In this document: positions 38,701 through 50,100 of the stretch, one piece after another | How positions within the stretch are numbered: position 1 is the stretch's first letter | How the letters are laid out: each line of letters starts with the position of its first letter | Assembly: GCA_003254905.1 (NCBI GenBank) | Contig: QANU01084588.1 | Span: 165,497-229,496 of the forward strand | Length of the DNA: 64,000 nt | Source of the DNA: Nissolia schottii | Taxonomy: Eukaryota > Streptophyta > Magnoliopsida > Fabales > Fabaceae | Reading direction: 5' to 3' | Translations under genes and position numbers: made by a program | Notes under the pieces: model-generated | Told to the model about the DNA's origin: nothing | What the model saw: only the letters and a program-made list of their open reading frames with translations | Database searches by the model: none

Positions 38701-40064
38701 TGGGAGAAGGCTTATATTCTCTACTCTTACTTCAAAAAGGTGAAGATTTGAAACTGTTCGATGTGAGAGCCTTATTAGTAGGTGATCTGTAACTATTATT
38801 GTAAGTGCTTTAAGAGTTCAGTGGCATGACCTGACCTNACCCCACTTAAATGAGCACAGAGACATGCTTTAACCCTTGTGAGATATTGAGATATTGATGT
38901 CTGTCCCACCTAAACTTTTGTTTATAATATATCTATATACACACACACATAGAGAGAGAAGGATGATTATAGTGATATGAATTGTTATATATGTGAGTGT
39001 GAGGAGCAAATCTTCACCATATAACTATTCATAGATGGCCAAGATTAAAAGGTTTGTAAATGTCACATGATCACTTAAAAATTCAAATGACTTTTATGTT
39101 CTAATCTTAACCATTCATAAAAGATGATTCGGATTAACACATCTCACTCTCATATATAAACATTTATCTCATTAGAGTCATATATATATAGAGAGAGAGA
39201 GAGGGGGGGTTAAGATCAAGTTACACCAATGTAATTTTAAACAATCGTTACACCGTTTTATAACTTTTTAATGCCTTTTTTTTTTTGAAAAACCGACCAT
39301 TAAATTGAAAGTTCATATCATAAAGATCATGTGATCATGTCTATAATCACTTGCTATATTTTTTATATATATTAAAATTGACATAATACATATGTTTAAA
39401 ATGTGTGAAAAAAAAGATCAATTCAATCACATTTTTGTTGATGTGTAAATATTTTTTAATTTGACACAAATGATATATATGTTAATTAATTGTAATTTAA
39501 CGGTTGGATTGATAAACACCATATTATGTAAAAAGTTATCAAACAGTGTAATTATACTTAAAATTATCCTGGTGGAACTTAATTTTATATATATATATAT
39601 ATATATTTATATATTCTGTACCAATAATTCACCTTTCAAAAAATAAAGGGTCACAATGTTTGACATTTATTTTGTAGACCTACGTCAACAACACGTAACC
39701 CACCGACATCATGAAATTCAGAGCAAGTGTGATGCTTAATTTTTTTATAAAGCAAATACGTGTCGTTTTATCCCATTCATTTGTGAGGAACGAATTGGCG
39801 TGGCCCAAATTGACTAAATTATTGCTTAAATGGACAAGTTGCTTTTTTTCAGTATGAAAGACAATTTTTAAAAAAGGCCTGGTTGGACTGTTGCTGGTGT
39901 TCTGTTTTTCATTGCTCTTGCTTTTTTCCTTTGTATATTTCAATACCAAACGTCCAAACCCACAACAAGAAGAGGAGTTTGGATTTTTTTTCTTAAATGA
40001 AAAAGAGATGGTTATGTTTCTCATCATACCATTCATTTACATGGTGAATCAGTGATGCCACAAT
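32703..40064. other. Long AT-rich intergenic region without a supported gene
   Basis: Over 7 kb with no convincing coding sequence. Contents seen: (TTA/ATT)n-rich DNA at about 34260-34400, a twofold direct repeat near 35325-35470 (listed), a possible gene relic near 36150-36445 that I could not identify, one N at 38838, (AC)n and (GA)n runs near 38938-38960 and 39190-39206, and an (AT)n run near 39585-39606. The ATTA-type repeats look like decayed transposon DNA. Confidence 0.5.
35325..35480. repeat. Degenerate direct repeat, period about 102 bp
   Basis: ACAATCTGAACTTTATT plus an A-rich tract and ATGCACAA occurs at about 35325 and again at about 35427, with related ACAAACATTACAAA words before and after. 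Two to three degenerate units are visible. Confidence 0.5.
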
Positions 40065-40389
40065 GATATAATCAAGTTTTTTTTACTGTAACACCCCTCT
40101 TATACAAACGAATTACCAAAATATCTCTGTTTTCAAACATTTTACAAAACTACCACAGTTTTGGCTGATGTGGCATCTGGACATTGTGTGGCGTGCCACG
40201 TGAGATTCGCCTACGAGCTTGGCGAAATCACCCTAAATTCGTCATTAAGGTTGGCAAATCCTACCTAAATTTGCCATTGAGTTTGGCAAATCTTCCATAA
40301 TTTCGCCACACATGTTGCCGAATCCTAACTAAAATTGCCAATTGGGTTGACAAATTCAACCTGAATTCTCTACCCGATTTGGCGAATCC

Positions 40390-41120
40390 CCATCTGTCCC
40401 AACCCTTCCCCTAATTAACCCTAAACCCTAACCCTAATCAACCTTAACCTAATAACCATTATAATCTCTAACCTAATAAACCATAATAAATCCTAACCCT
40501 AATCCACCCTAACCTAATAAACCATAATAAACCCTAACCTAATAAACCTTACCTTACCCTAATAAATCCTAGCCCTAATCCATCCTAACCTAATATACCA
40601 TAATAAACCCTAACTTAATCACCACTAAATTAATCAACCCTAACCATAATTAACCATAACCTAATAAATCCTAACCCTAATCCATCATAACCTAATAAAC
40701 CATAATAAACCCTAACATAATAAATCCTAACCCTAATCATCACTAACCCTAACCCATACTAACCTAATAAACCATAATAATCCCTAATATAATAAACCCT
40801 AACCCTAATAAATCCTAACCTAATAAACCATAATAAACCTTAACCTAATAAACCCTAACCTAATTAACCCTACCCTAATAAATCATAACCCTAATTCATA
40901 CTAACCTAATAAACCATAATAAACCCTAAACTAATCAACCCTACCCTAATAAATCATAACCCCAATCCATCCTAACCTAATAAACCCTAACATAATAAAT
41001 CCTAAACCTAATCGTCACTAAACCTAATCCACACTAACCCAATAAACCCTAATCATCACTAACCCTAATCCATACTAACCAAATAAACCCTAACATAATA
41101 AATCCTAACCCTAATCCATA
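40390..41120. repeat. Telomere-like degenerate repeat array inside the MULE
   Basis: About 730 bases made of CCCTAA, AACCCTAACC, CTAATAAACCATAATAAA and CCTAACCCTAATCC words, a degenerate relative of the plant telomere repeat (CCCTAAA)n. Higher-order units of about 35-45 bases (ACCCTAACCTAATAAACC, then CATAATAAACCCTAA) recur with variation. The array is interstitial, between the left MULE TIR and the nested element, so it does not mark a chromosome end. Confidence 0.85.
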
Positions 41121-41125
41121 CTAAC

Positions 41126-44100
41126 TGTAACACCCTAGCTAAGGCTGTCAAAATGGTCACGGTCCATTTATCTTGTTAAATAGACAAACTTTACATGTAA
41201 AAAAATAGGCCCGCAAAAATTTAAAAAAAAAATTGGACCGGCCCGTTTAGCCCGCGGACAGGCCCGTGAGCCCGTGATTTTTTTTGAAAATTTTTTAAAT
41301 AATTTTTTTGAATTTTTTTTAAAAAATAAATGGGCTAGCAGGCAGCCCGTTTAGGCCCGCTGATCGACCATAAATGAGGCGGACCCTAAAAATATGCATA
41401 TTTTTTGTCCGGCCTGTTTAGGCCCGCAGACCATAAACGGGCGGGCCCGCCCGTTTTGATAGCCCTAACCATAGCTAGCTAGTCTACGCTTAAGTCGCAA
41501 ACTTACTTACTAAGTTGTTATCTAGTTTGGTTGGGATAGTACTTAGTCCCACTTATGAGTTCAAAAATATAGTTACCCAAAAATATGGACCAATTTTTAA
41601 CTTTTCTTTATATGTATCATAGTGTGAACTAGGAGCCCTGTCCAGTTTATGACATATATTGCGAGCAATAACGTAGCATACTTAACTAATATCAATTAGA
41701 CATAAACAACATTCCAATAACATATAACAAGCGGTCCATTTCATATATTCACATACAGTTACACATATAGTAGTATAGCCATTACGTACACGTATTAAAT
41801 ACAATAGTACAAAACATGTAACTTGCTATCTGCGGCTAACGTGACTTTCTAACTTAGTACAATCTTTCATGTTCCTGGCTCGCCTCCTCCTGGTACTACT
41901 CCGTTGGGGTTTTTGTTCCTTGTTCCATGTCCGACCCTAGAGTCACAAAAGAGTGGGGTGAGAACATTGCGTTCTTAGTGGGAAACCTTGGGATCTGGGA
42001 AATCTTCTTACTTTTATTTATGATCTAGACCGCTCAGGAGTCTCTAAGTATCACATTTATACTACATCCTTACCAGTTATTAATATCCATACTAAGCCTG
42101 AGCAACTTTATCTATTTTACTATGTGACTGAGGGAACATATTCTTTCATCATCTATGTCATCTGTGCTCTATTCTAACTCTTAGGTCGAATATTGTCACA
42201 TAATTCACATAGCTACAAATATTGTCTCAAAATCCTCATTTTCTGAAAACCAATTTTGCTTATAAGCTTCAGGTTACATCCACTTATAACCGTGCCCATT
42301 TTAATTATAAGCTTCTGCTTGCATCCACTTATGTACACATATATATCACATAAATCACATAGATCACATATACTCAAGTCCAACCCTCTTGCAGTGGAGG
42401 CCATACGACTGCAAGCTTCTTTTTAACTCAGTATCGTTGAGAATCAGGCAACGCTTAACCTGAGTGGTTCTGCTTCCCACGAAATAGTCATCACTCAATG
42501 ATAGGAGTGACCATTCTTCTGCTTCGAACGAGATAGTCCAAGAGTTGGACTTGTTCCTTAGCCTGCCCTATCGACGCGACGACGAATTATACATTTGTTT
42601 CGCTGGCATGCCCTATCGACGTTATCAGGGGTGTTTCCACTACTGGCATGCCCTGTCAACGCTACCAGAAGTGTACTTACCATCATCATTATTTAGGGAC
42701 TTAGTGACGTCACGACCTAGGATTCATTTTCTTTCTTTTCATTTGCACAGTTCAATATTTCAAGGCAACAACTCATATATGATAAAACACCACTCAATAT
42801 CTCATGCCAGATAAATAACTTATTAAAATTAGCAGATTCATGGACGATTGCAAGTGGTCTAAAAGCTTTGTTTGAGTAAATCTATGACTTAGAGTTTCAG
42901 GCCGCTTTGCGTGCCCTGAAGTCTCATACATCACGGACAAGAAAAGGCTAAGTTTCAGACTTGAGACCCTGAATTTCAGTCAGGCCGCTCAGCGCCACCT
43001 GATGAATTCAACTCCCAATTCTTGCAATTTTCCATGATCTGCAAGGTTTCTCATATCCAATCTTAAGAACACTTCTAACATTTATCATCAATTTCAACCA
43101 TAGAAGAGACATAATTTCATGCTCCAAAATCATTCTCAAACATAAATCTAACATATCTCTAGCAATTATTTCATTATTCACAGAGCATTCATAGGTTTCC
43201 ATACTCAAACATTTTCAATTACAATTCATCAAGAAAATCATTAAGCAATCAAACCTAACATAATCTAGCACAAGATATATCAAAAATATCATCAAACATC
43301 TTAAAACCACATAGACAGCGGTTAGGTCGGTTTACCCACTTGTTCAAGTCCTGCTACGGTTCCGGTACTCTCTACAGACTCTTGCCTTGCTATGACGTTT
43401 CCTAAGCTCCGTTTCTAGGTTAGGCTTCTCCAAGCTTTCTCTAAGAACTTAAGAGGATTTTGGTAGGTTAAGGTTAGGGAATCTCTGAGGAATCTTGGCT
43501 AGGGTTTGTGTAGGAAAGTTTCTGGGTTTGTGGTTTAACAGGATAACTGCTGGGTGTGTAATTGGACAGAGTTTTGGCAATGTTCTTCTTTTTCTCCCCA
43601 AAATTTCGGATCCCATGGGGTATTTATAGGCCTTGGCCGAATTTTTCCTTTCCCAAAATGTCCTTGGACCAATTTACCATTTTGCCCTTTGACGACATCA
43701 TCCATTACCTAAGCATGCTTAGTCACTAGGTGGCTCATGCCTTAAATGTTGACTTTGGCCATTTGGCCCCTTCTTGGCCGTGTTTTGGCCTTGTTTTTGT
43801 GGCCAAGAATTAAGGGACACACGCAGATCAATTTTGATCAAGTTTGGTCATTACTAATTTCGGTACTTCGTGTACGATTACTCTAAAAATATTCCGATCA
43901 CGTCCTTGTGATTTCCTAATTTTTTTAGGAAGAATTTAGGTTAATGTAAGGTATTTGTGAACTTTCTTCCGTAACCGTATATCTTACAGATACCTTAAAC
44001 GCGCTATTGTACTCCGATGACAAAAAAGATTTATTATAGTATCTGCAGAATTTTATGAAAACGAGTAAAATTATTTCTACAGACACTTTTATCCTAAGAG

Positions 44101-45162
44101 TTCATGTTTCTAATGGTTTAACCTACAATGAGAATTTCTAGACATTTATCTAGCAAGATTTTTGCTAAGGAGAAAGCGAGATGTTACATTCCCCCTTAGA
44201 AAAATTTCGCCCTCAAAATTTCTTACCTTCAAATAGCCTTGGATAAGATTTCTTCATGTCCTCTTCGAGCTCCCATGTCTGTTCTTCAACATCTTTGTTC
44301 CTCCAGATTATTCGTACAATCAAAATCTCCTTGTTATGAGTCTTTCGGGTCTTGTGATCGATGATCTTCGGTGGTTGCAGTGGTAGAGCAAGATCTTCTC
44401 TCAACTGGACTTCTTCAGGCTCTAACACATGCTCAGGAGATGCATGATACTTCCACAGCTGCGAGACATGGAAAATGTTGTGGACATTCGCCAAATTCGG
44501 TGAAAGGGCAATACGATAAGCCACGAGTCCAATACTTTTTAGGACTTGGAAGGGTCCTATAAAACGTGGGCTCAACTTCTTCACTTTCAAGGACCTTCCC
44601 ATTCTCGTCGCCGGAGTAAATTTTAGGAAGACATGATCGCCTTCTTGAAATTCCAATGGCCTTCTTTTGACACCCGCATAACTCTTTTGGCGACTTTGTG
44701 TTGCTAATATCTTCTGACGCACCAATTTTACAAGTTCTTCTGCCTCTTTGGAGCTCCTCAGACTCTACGTGCTTGTACTGGCGACTGTCATTTCAGCAGA
44801 GGGGAGATTGGCATTTCCGTCCGTAAAGAGCTTCGAAAGGGGTTATTCCTATGCTAGCCTGATAGTTATTGTTATATGCAAACTACACGAACGATAGTAA
44901 CTCATCCCAATTCCCTGGCGTATCCCACACACACGATCTTAGCATTTCTTCTGGAGTTTGAATGGTTCGCTCAGACAGCCCGTCCATTTGAGGGTGACAG
45001 GCGGAGCTTAGCTGCAACTGGGATCCATAGGCTTTCTGAAAAGATGTCCGGAATCTCGAGGTAAACCTTGGATCGCGGTCGGAGATAATGGAAGATGGTA
45101 CTCCGTGCAGTCTTACCATCTCTTGAATGTACAACTTAGCCAACTTTTCCAGTGAATATGTA
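41126..45162 (-). mobile_element. Fossil Ty3/gypsy LTR retrotransposon, chromovirus-like
   Basis: A broken copy on the minus strand nested in the MULE. Remaining parts: a portion of the integrase region (SDRDPRFTSRF, ACHPQMDGLSERTIQ), the integrase C-terminal part with a chromodomain-like end (FIGPFQVL, NVHNIFHVSQLWKY, WELEEDMKKSYPRLFEG), a purine-rich tract, and one LTR of about 3.06 kb (41126-44188) with TGTAACA/TGTTACA ends. The other LTR and the remaining protein domains are not in the window. Long LTR and chromodomain suggest the Tekay lineage. It has clearly decayed, and with only one LTR its age cannot be estimated here. Confidence 0.85.
41142..41466. mobile_element. Small TIR element nested in the LTR
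   Basis: Left end AGGCTGTCAAAATGG and right end CCCGTTTTGATAGCCCT form an imperfect inverted pair. The interior is rich in GGCCCGC words and poly-A/T runs. CTAA occurs next to both ends. This resembles hAT-type MITEs with GGGCTGTCAAAA ends, but the superfamily is a guess. Its position makes it younger than the LTR element. Confidence 0.6.
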
Positions 45163-45810
45163 TCAGACTGGGTGCAGGGTTAGGAACAGAGTGAATCGGA
45201 GAAACTTGATGCACATTAACAAATGCATCAACCTCATCTTCCGAATCCATACTTAAATCATCATCATCATCAGCAGCAGCATGTAAATACTCTTCATCAT
45301 CACTTGTGTCAGATAACACTTCTCTTATACTGGGTGAAGTTGTAAGTGGGGAATGAAAGGTGTCATGATTCTGGGATGAGGTCACATCTTCAAACACAGG
45401 GCATAATGTCTCATTGACGATTGCGTGTTTATAGGGTTTAAAGGATCACTCTCAATATGCACACGACTCTCTCTTTCCCTTGTCTCTACCTCAACAAACA
45501 CCTCCATAGACCCATTTGAATTTGATTCAAAAACATCTATCATGCATTCAATATCTTCATCATCAACCATATCACAAACGACAAATTTCGACTCCGAGCC
45601 CGACCCTTGTAATATTCGAAAAACCATTCTTGATACAAACTGATTCTGTTGTAACCTTAATTTCAAACAAATTTTCCTCATCAAATCTTCTATATGCATG
45701 CCCCTCTTAATCATCACAAATCTCGACATAGGACCATGATACATTAACTCACGTTCGCATTCGTACATTCTCCCATTAGAATGAACGAGCACAATAAGAG
45801 ATTTCCCCAT
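45163..45810 (-). pseudogene. MuDR-type MULE transposase, N-terminal part
   Basis: The first frame begins MGKSLIVLVHSNGRMYECE at 45810 and runs through RILQGSGSESKFVVCDMVDD, DIECMIDVFE and MEVFVEVETRE, the pattern of the plant MuDR N-terminal domain. It continues in another frame (45397 downward) with an acidic stretch, DTSDDEEYLHAAADDDDDLS, typical of the linker after this domain in plant MULEs. It then stops at the border with the nested LTR element. The DDE catalytic core and zinc knuckle are absent. The change of frame near 45390 may be an intron or a frameshift. Confidence 0.75.
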
Positions 45811-46618
45811 TTTCTAATTCTGTTTAAGACACAATTTACGTCATAAATTACACTATATTACAGCAACAGTATATTATGTTACACTATGCATTAATTTATC
45901 ATAAATTGTTACTAATACAGATAACATACAATATTATACTACTCTATACATCAATCTATAAAAAATTTCTCAACAAACTAATATAGCAAACATTTACAGA
46001 ATCAATTTAAAAAAATTACTTCGCACATACTAATTGACCTATAAACTACCTATATATGAAAGTTAAAACCCTACAAATTTCTAGATTGTTACTCTTTAGG
46101 AATCAGGATTGGTTAACCCTAAACACTAAATTACAACAGCAGCAAGATATTATGTTACACTATGCATTAATCTATCATAAATTACTACCGATACAGATAA
46201 CATACAATATTAAACCCTAACCAATACATCAATCTATAAAAAATTTATCAGCAAACTGATATATCAAACATTTACATAATTAATTTAAAAAAATTAATTC
46301 GCACATACTAATTGACCTATAAATTTTAATAAATTAAAACTTACAAGTCTATCGCACAAATTGAATTTAAGAGCGGTCGGGACAAGTAAATAGCAAGAAT
46401 CCAAGCTTAGTGGCAATTTTAGCTTGGATTCGCCATCCCCGTAGGCGAATTTATGGGGGATTCGCCAACCGCCTTGGCGAATCTGACGTGGCGCCACGCA
46501 ATGTGCAGATGCCACATCAACCAAAACCATGATAGTTTTATAAAATGTTTACAAATAGGGGTATTTAAGTAATTAGTTTGTATAATAAGGATATTATAGT
46601 AAAATTATCGATATAATC

Positions 46619-47187
46619 TCTCATTTTAAATGAATGGTGTGATTAAAAAAATAACCTTCCACTTTAAAAAGAAGAGAAAGTCTTAAAGGCTGAGTAAGTT
46701 GTGGAACATTATATTTAATAATAATTTCTTAACAATTACTAAAGTTTTAAAAAAGTATAAATTAGTAATTTAAGAATATTCAAAGATATTTGAAGAATAT
46801 ACGACACCATTACACTAGCCATTTTGAGTTGCTTCCTACCTAAACTTGGGACCGATATTTATATTTTATTAAAATTTTAGGCTATATTTTACCTATGTCC
46901 CATTTCTTACTTTTTAGTCATATTATAAATTGACAGTTATATAACTCTCAATTTGCTAATGATAATAATAGTTTCAAAAGATATATTCTTCTTAATAAAG
47001 CAGGCACCAAAATTACTGACAATGAATTTACACAACCATGTGCTGTATTTTACCATGATCTCTACCTCTGACTTTATGATCATACATAAAATGAATCCTT
47101 CTCCGGACAGAGGAAGAATAGATCATTAAGCTGGGAAGTGAGACTCAACTAATGATGCACCGGCACGAGCCAGATGCCTATACAACA
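46619..47187. other. AT-rich spacer between the MULE and the plastid-protein gene
   Basis: No coding or recognised repeat content. Its right part is the 3' flank of the minus-strand gene ending at 47188. Confidence 0.5.
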
Positions 47188-50100
47188 TTAGACTTCCTCA
47201 AAAGGCATCGGTTGGGAACTAAGGAGTCTTTCAGCCTCATCGTTGGCTTCTGCTTGTATTTTCCATCTCTGTACATAAAAGTTGAATTAAAACACATTCT
47301 GTGACAAAGGGAAGCAAAGGCCTCCTGCGCTAAAAGGGTTCAGTTGTTATTATCACATCAACGTAACCCTGTGTTAAGCAGGACTACATTGACATGGCTA
47401 AAAGCACATTACAGGCAATGCTTTCACGAATCATTGCTGGTCAACATGTCAAAAGATATACTGCAATCACTTGATCAAAGGATATTCTAGAATCTTAAAT
47501 TACATTCAGGTCAAAAGAAAAGTCCAGAACAGAGATGGTATTATTGTAGCTTGTTAGCTTTCTACTTTATAGTCTAAGAAGTTTATTATTATAATTCTAG
47601 TAGAAATATCTTGGTAAGCTATAGTGAGAAAAAATATTAATGAAGCAATGCTTGGGAAATGAATGGTCATGTATAAGTTTCACACATTACTTCATTATAT
47701 GTAAATTTTAGGATTGATTAAGGTAGGGGCCCAAAAAAGATCACGAGATATTTAATTAATAGTAAATTTACAAATGACCAATTTATGTAAAATTTTCACA
47801 TTAGATGATATGTTCCTTTTTATGCCAACAATGCTTGGTAGAGGCTTGCAGTTTAGGAGAATATACCTCCTCAAAATTTTCAAGCTCCATAATTTGCTCT
47901 ATCTGTTCCGTGATACTATCCTGCAAAACAAAAGACCCCCTGCTAAGTAATGAAAAATTGTTATAACAAGATATAATATCTGAAATAAATAGATGATTAA
48001 GTGGTTTACTGCATTGCTAGCAATTTCAGCAGCAAGAACATCTGTTTCCATCTCGACTTCAATTTCAATCATTGAAGAAATCTGGGAAAAAAGCACTTTC
48101 AACATGCATTTATTGATTGAAATGTTGCAAAGAGAACTACTTTTCTGTATATATCAAGATGAGAGAAGATTTTCTATTCACATTTTTACAGATAACATAC
48201 CCTTGCATAGCTGTCAATCAATTCAATCCTTCCCCTGAGGGAGCTCTGCAGGCTCTCTCGAACCCTTTTGACCTTACTTCGTCGAGTCCTGGATATAAAT
48301 AAAATGAATAAACAATGACCTCTTCAGGTTAGACCAAAATAAGATGATGAAAGACGAAAAAATAAAACTTGAGGACATCATCGTAAATGGTCAATGAGGA
48401 CAAAATGATTTCATAAATATACAAGAAATAGATAATTTATGAAGTTATAGCAGTTTACCGATAAGAAGGTTCTCCAACAGCTGAAATTTTGTTCTCAAGT
48501 TGGCACATTCTAGCTAACATCCAAATCTATGAAGGAGGAAGTAAATAAAATTTATATAACTCAAGCTACAGGTATAGTTCCACAGAAGGAGAGGAAACAA
48601 ACTACCAAAAAAGGTTTCCATACACTCTTACTCTCTCTCATCTAGGGAAATGAGATATACAACCAATGAACTTTGTTCAAAGAGGAAACTAATGTCATTT
48701 TTAAAGTATTTTCTATAATCAGATTGCGAGTGTATAATTTAGATGATTCTGCTCAATTATAAAGCTATTCTGCGTTCATTTTCAACCAAGTACAAACCAG
48801 CACTTTGAATGAATCATCCACGCAAAATAGAGCCAGATATGCAGCTGTATCATTCCTTCTTTTCTTCATAATAAGGAAGGTAGAGAGCAATATTCAAGTG
48901 AAAATTCAGGATCGTTAAATGTAGATTAGATATGAATTATCAAATCATGCAGGTCAATATAACTGCTAATTACAAATCATGCATGTAGCACACCTCTTTT
49001 TCAGCAGCTTCTTTTAGGTCTTTGATGCGTGATAGAATCACATCATATTGAGATAAAAGTCGTTGTTTGATTGCAATTGTCTCTACCACCCCTTGTGGAA
49101 GCTGTCACCATAAGTAAAATGTAGACAAACTGATTAAGTCTTTTTTAAGAACATTCATAATTCATTAACGTAGGCACAGGTAAGGCCAGGGGAAATGAAG
49201 CCACATTGATTTCTCTATATATTGCAATAATTTCAACAAAGGAGCCAGCAAGTCATAATTGGAGATGAATTATAAGAATCGCACTTTTCTATTTCCCATA
49301 ATCAAGGTTGTGCAGTAATAAAACGAAGCAAAGACCCCTGTGAATACGGAGTTTAAGTCAGTGACAATTGACAAAACAATTGCCTTTCAATTTAATTTTT
49401 GATAGGAGAAACAAAATTGCAAGCATCATCAAGAGAAGATTACTTCGTTTGAGAAGTGAACTTAGCTGGATGAAGACAAGCCAAATTAGAGTCCCTCAAT
49501 GGGAACAAAACTGATGAATTAACAACAGTACCTGGTTTAACTGTGGAAAAACAAAGGAGTTCAAAGTAGCTCCAACAGCAAGCGATGATACTGCAACAAC
49601 TGATAGGGCTTGAGGCAGGCTGGGATCAATTAGTCCGGAGGCAGCATCACCAGTCGCAAACAAAGCAAGAAGGGGAATGAGGAGGGAGGGTTTAAGTAAT
49701 GATGAATTTCCTTCTTTTGTTGGAGCTCTTAAAAGAAGTGATTCGCGCCCATCTTTGTGGTTTGTTATGCACATAGCCTCGCCGGGATAGAGATCAGGGA
49801 CCCTTGGACTAAATTTAAAGGGCCCCACCTTTCTATATAGATTTAATGGAGCTGCAACTGCAACAGTTACCCTTTCACCTTCTGATGCTGGCACATCAAC
49901 TGTCTCAGTTGCAAATCTGTGAGTGCGAGCCATACCAGAAGGGGTTTGCACCTAAATGGCAGGAAAAGAAAGAATAGGTGGAAAGAGATAAGAAGTGAGG
50001 CATAACAAGAAAGAAGTTTCGAGCAAAAATATCAGTAATTGACATAAGGATATTTCAGCAATAAATTATTATATAAAACACTAAGAAATGAAGCATTCGT

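Larger units (their letters stand above)
40074..46609 (-). mobile_element. Mutator-like element (MULE) with a partial transposase gene
   Basis: An exact 9-bp target duplication GATATAATC lies at 40065-40073 and 46610-46618. The terminal inverted repeats are about 130 bp long: TTTGGCTGATGTGGCATCTG on the left pairs with the complement of CAGATGCCACATCAACC on the right, followed in both by the GTGGCG...ACGT...GATTCGCC block. Within it lie a telomere-like array next to the left TIR, a fossil Ty3/gypsy element in the middle and the N-terminal part of a MuDR-type transposase near the right TIR. The catalytic transposase part is missing, so the element cannot move by itself. Confidence 0.9.

Noticed and set aside
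40390-41120. Interpretation of the CCCTAA array as a chromosome end
   Set aside because: Sequence with ordinary genes continues on both sides and the array is degenerate and inside a transposon.
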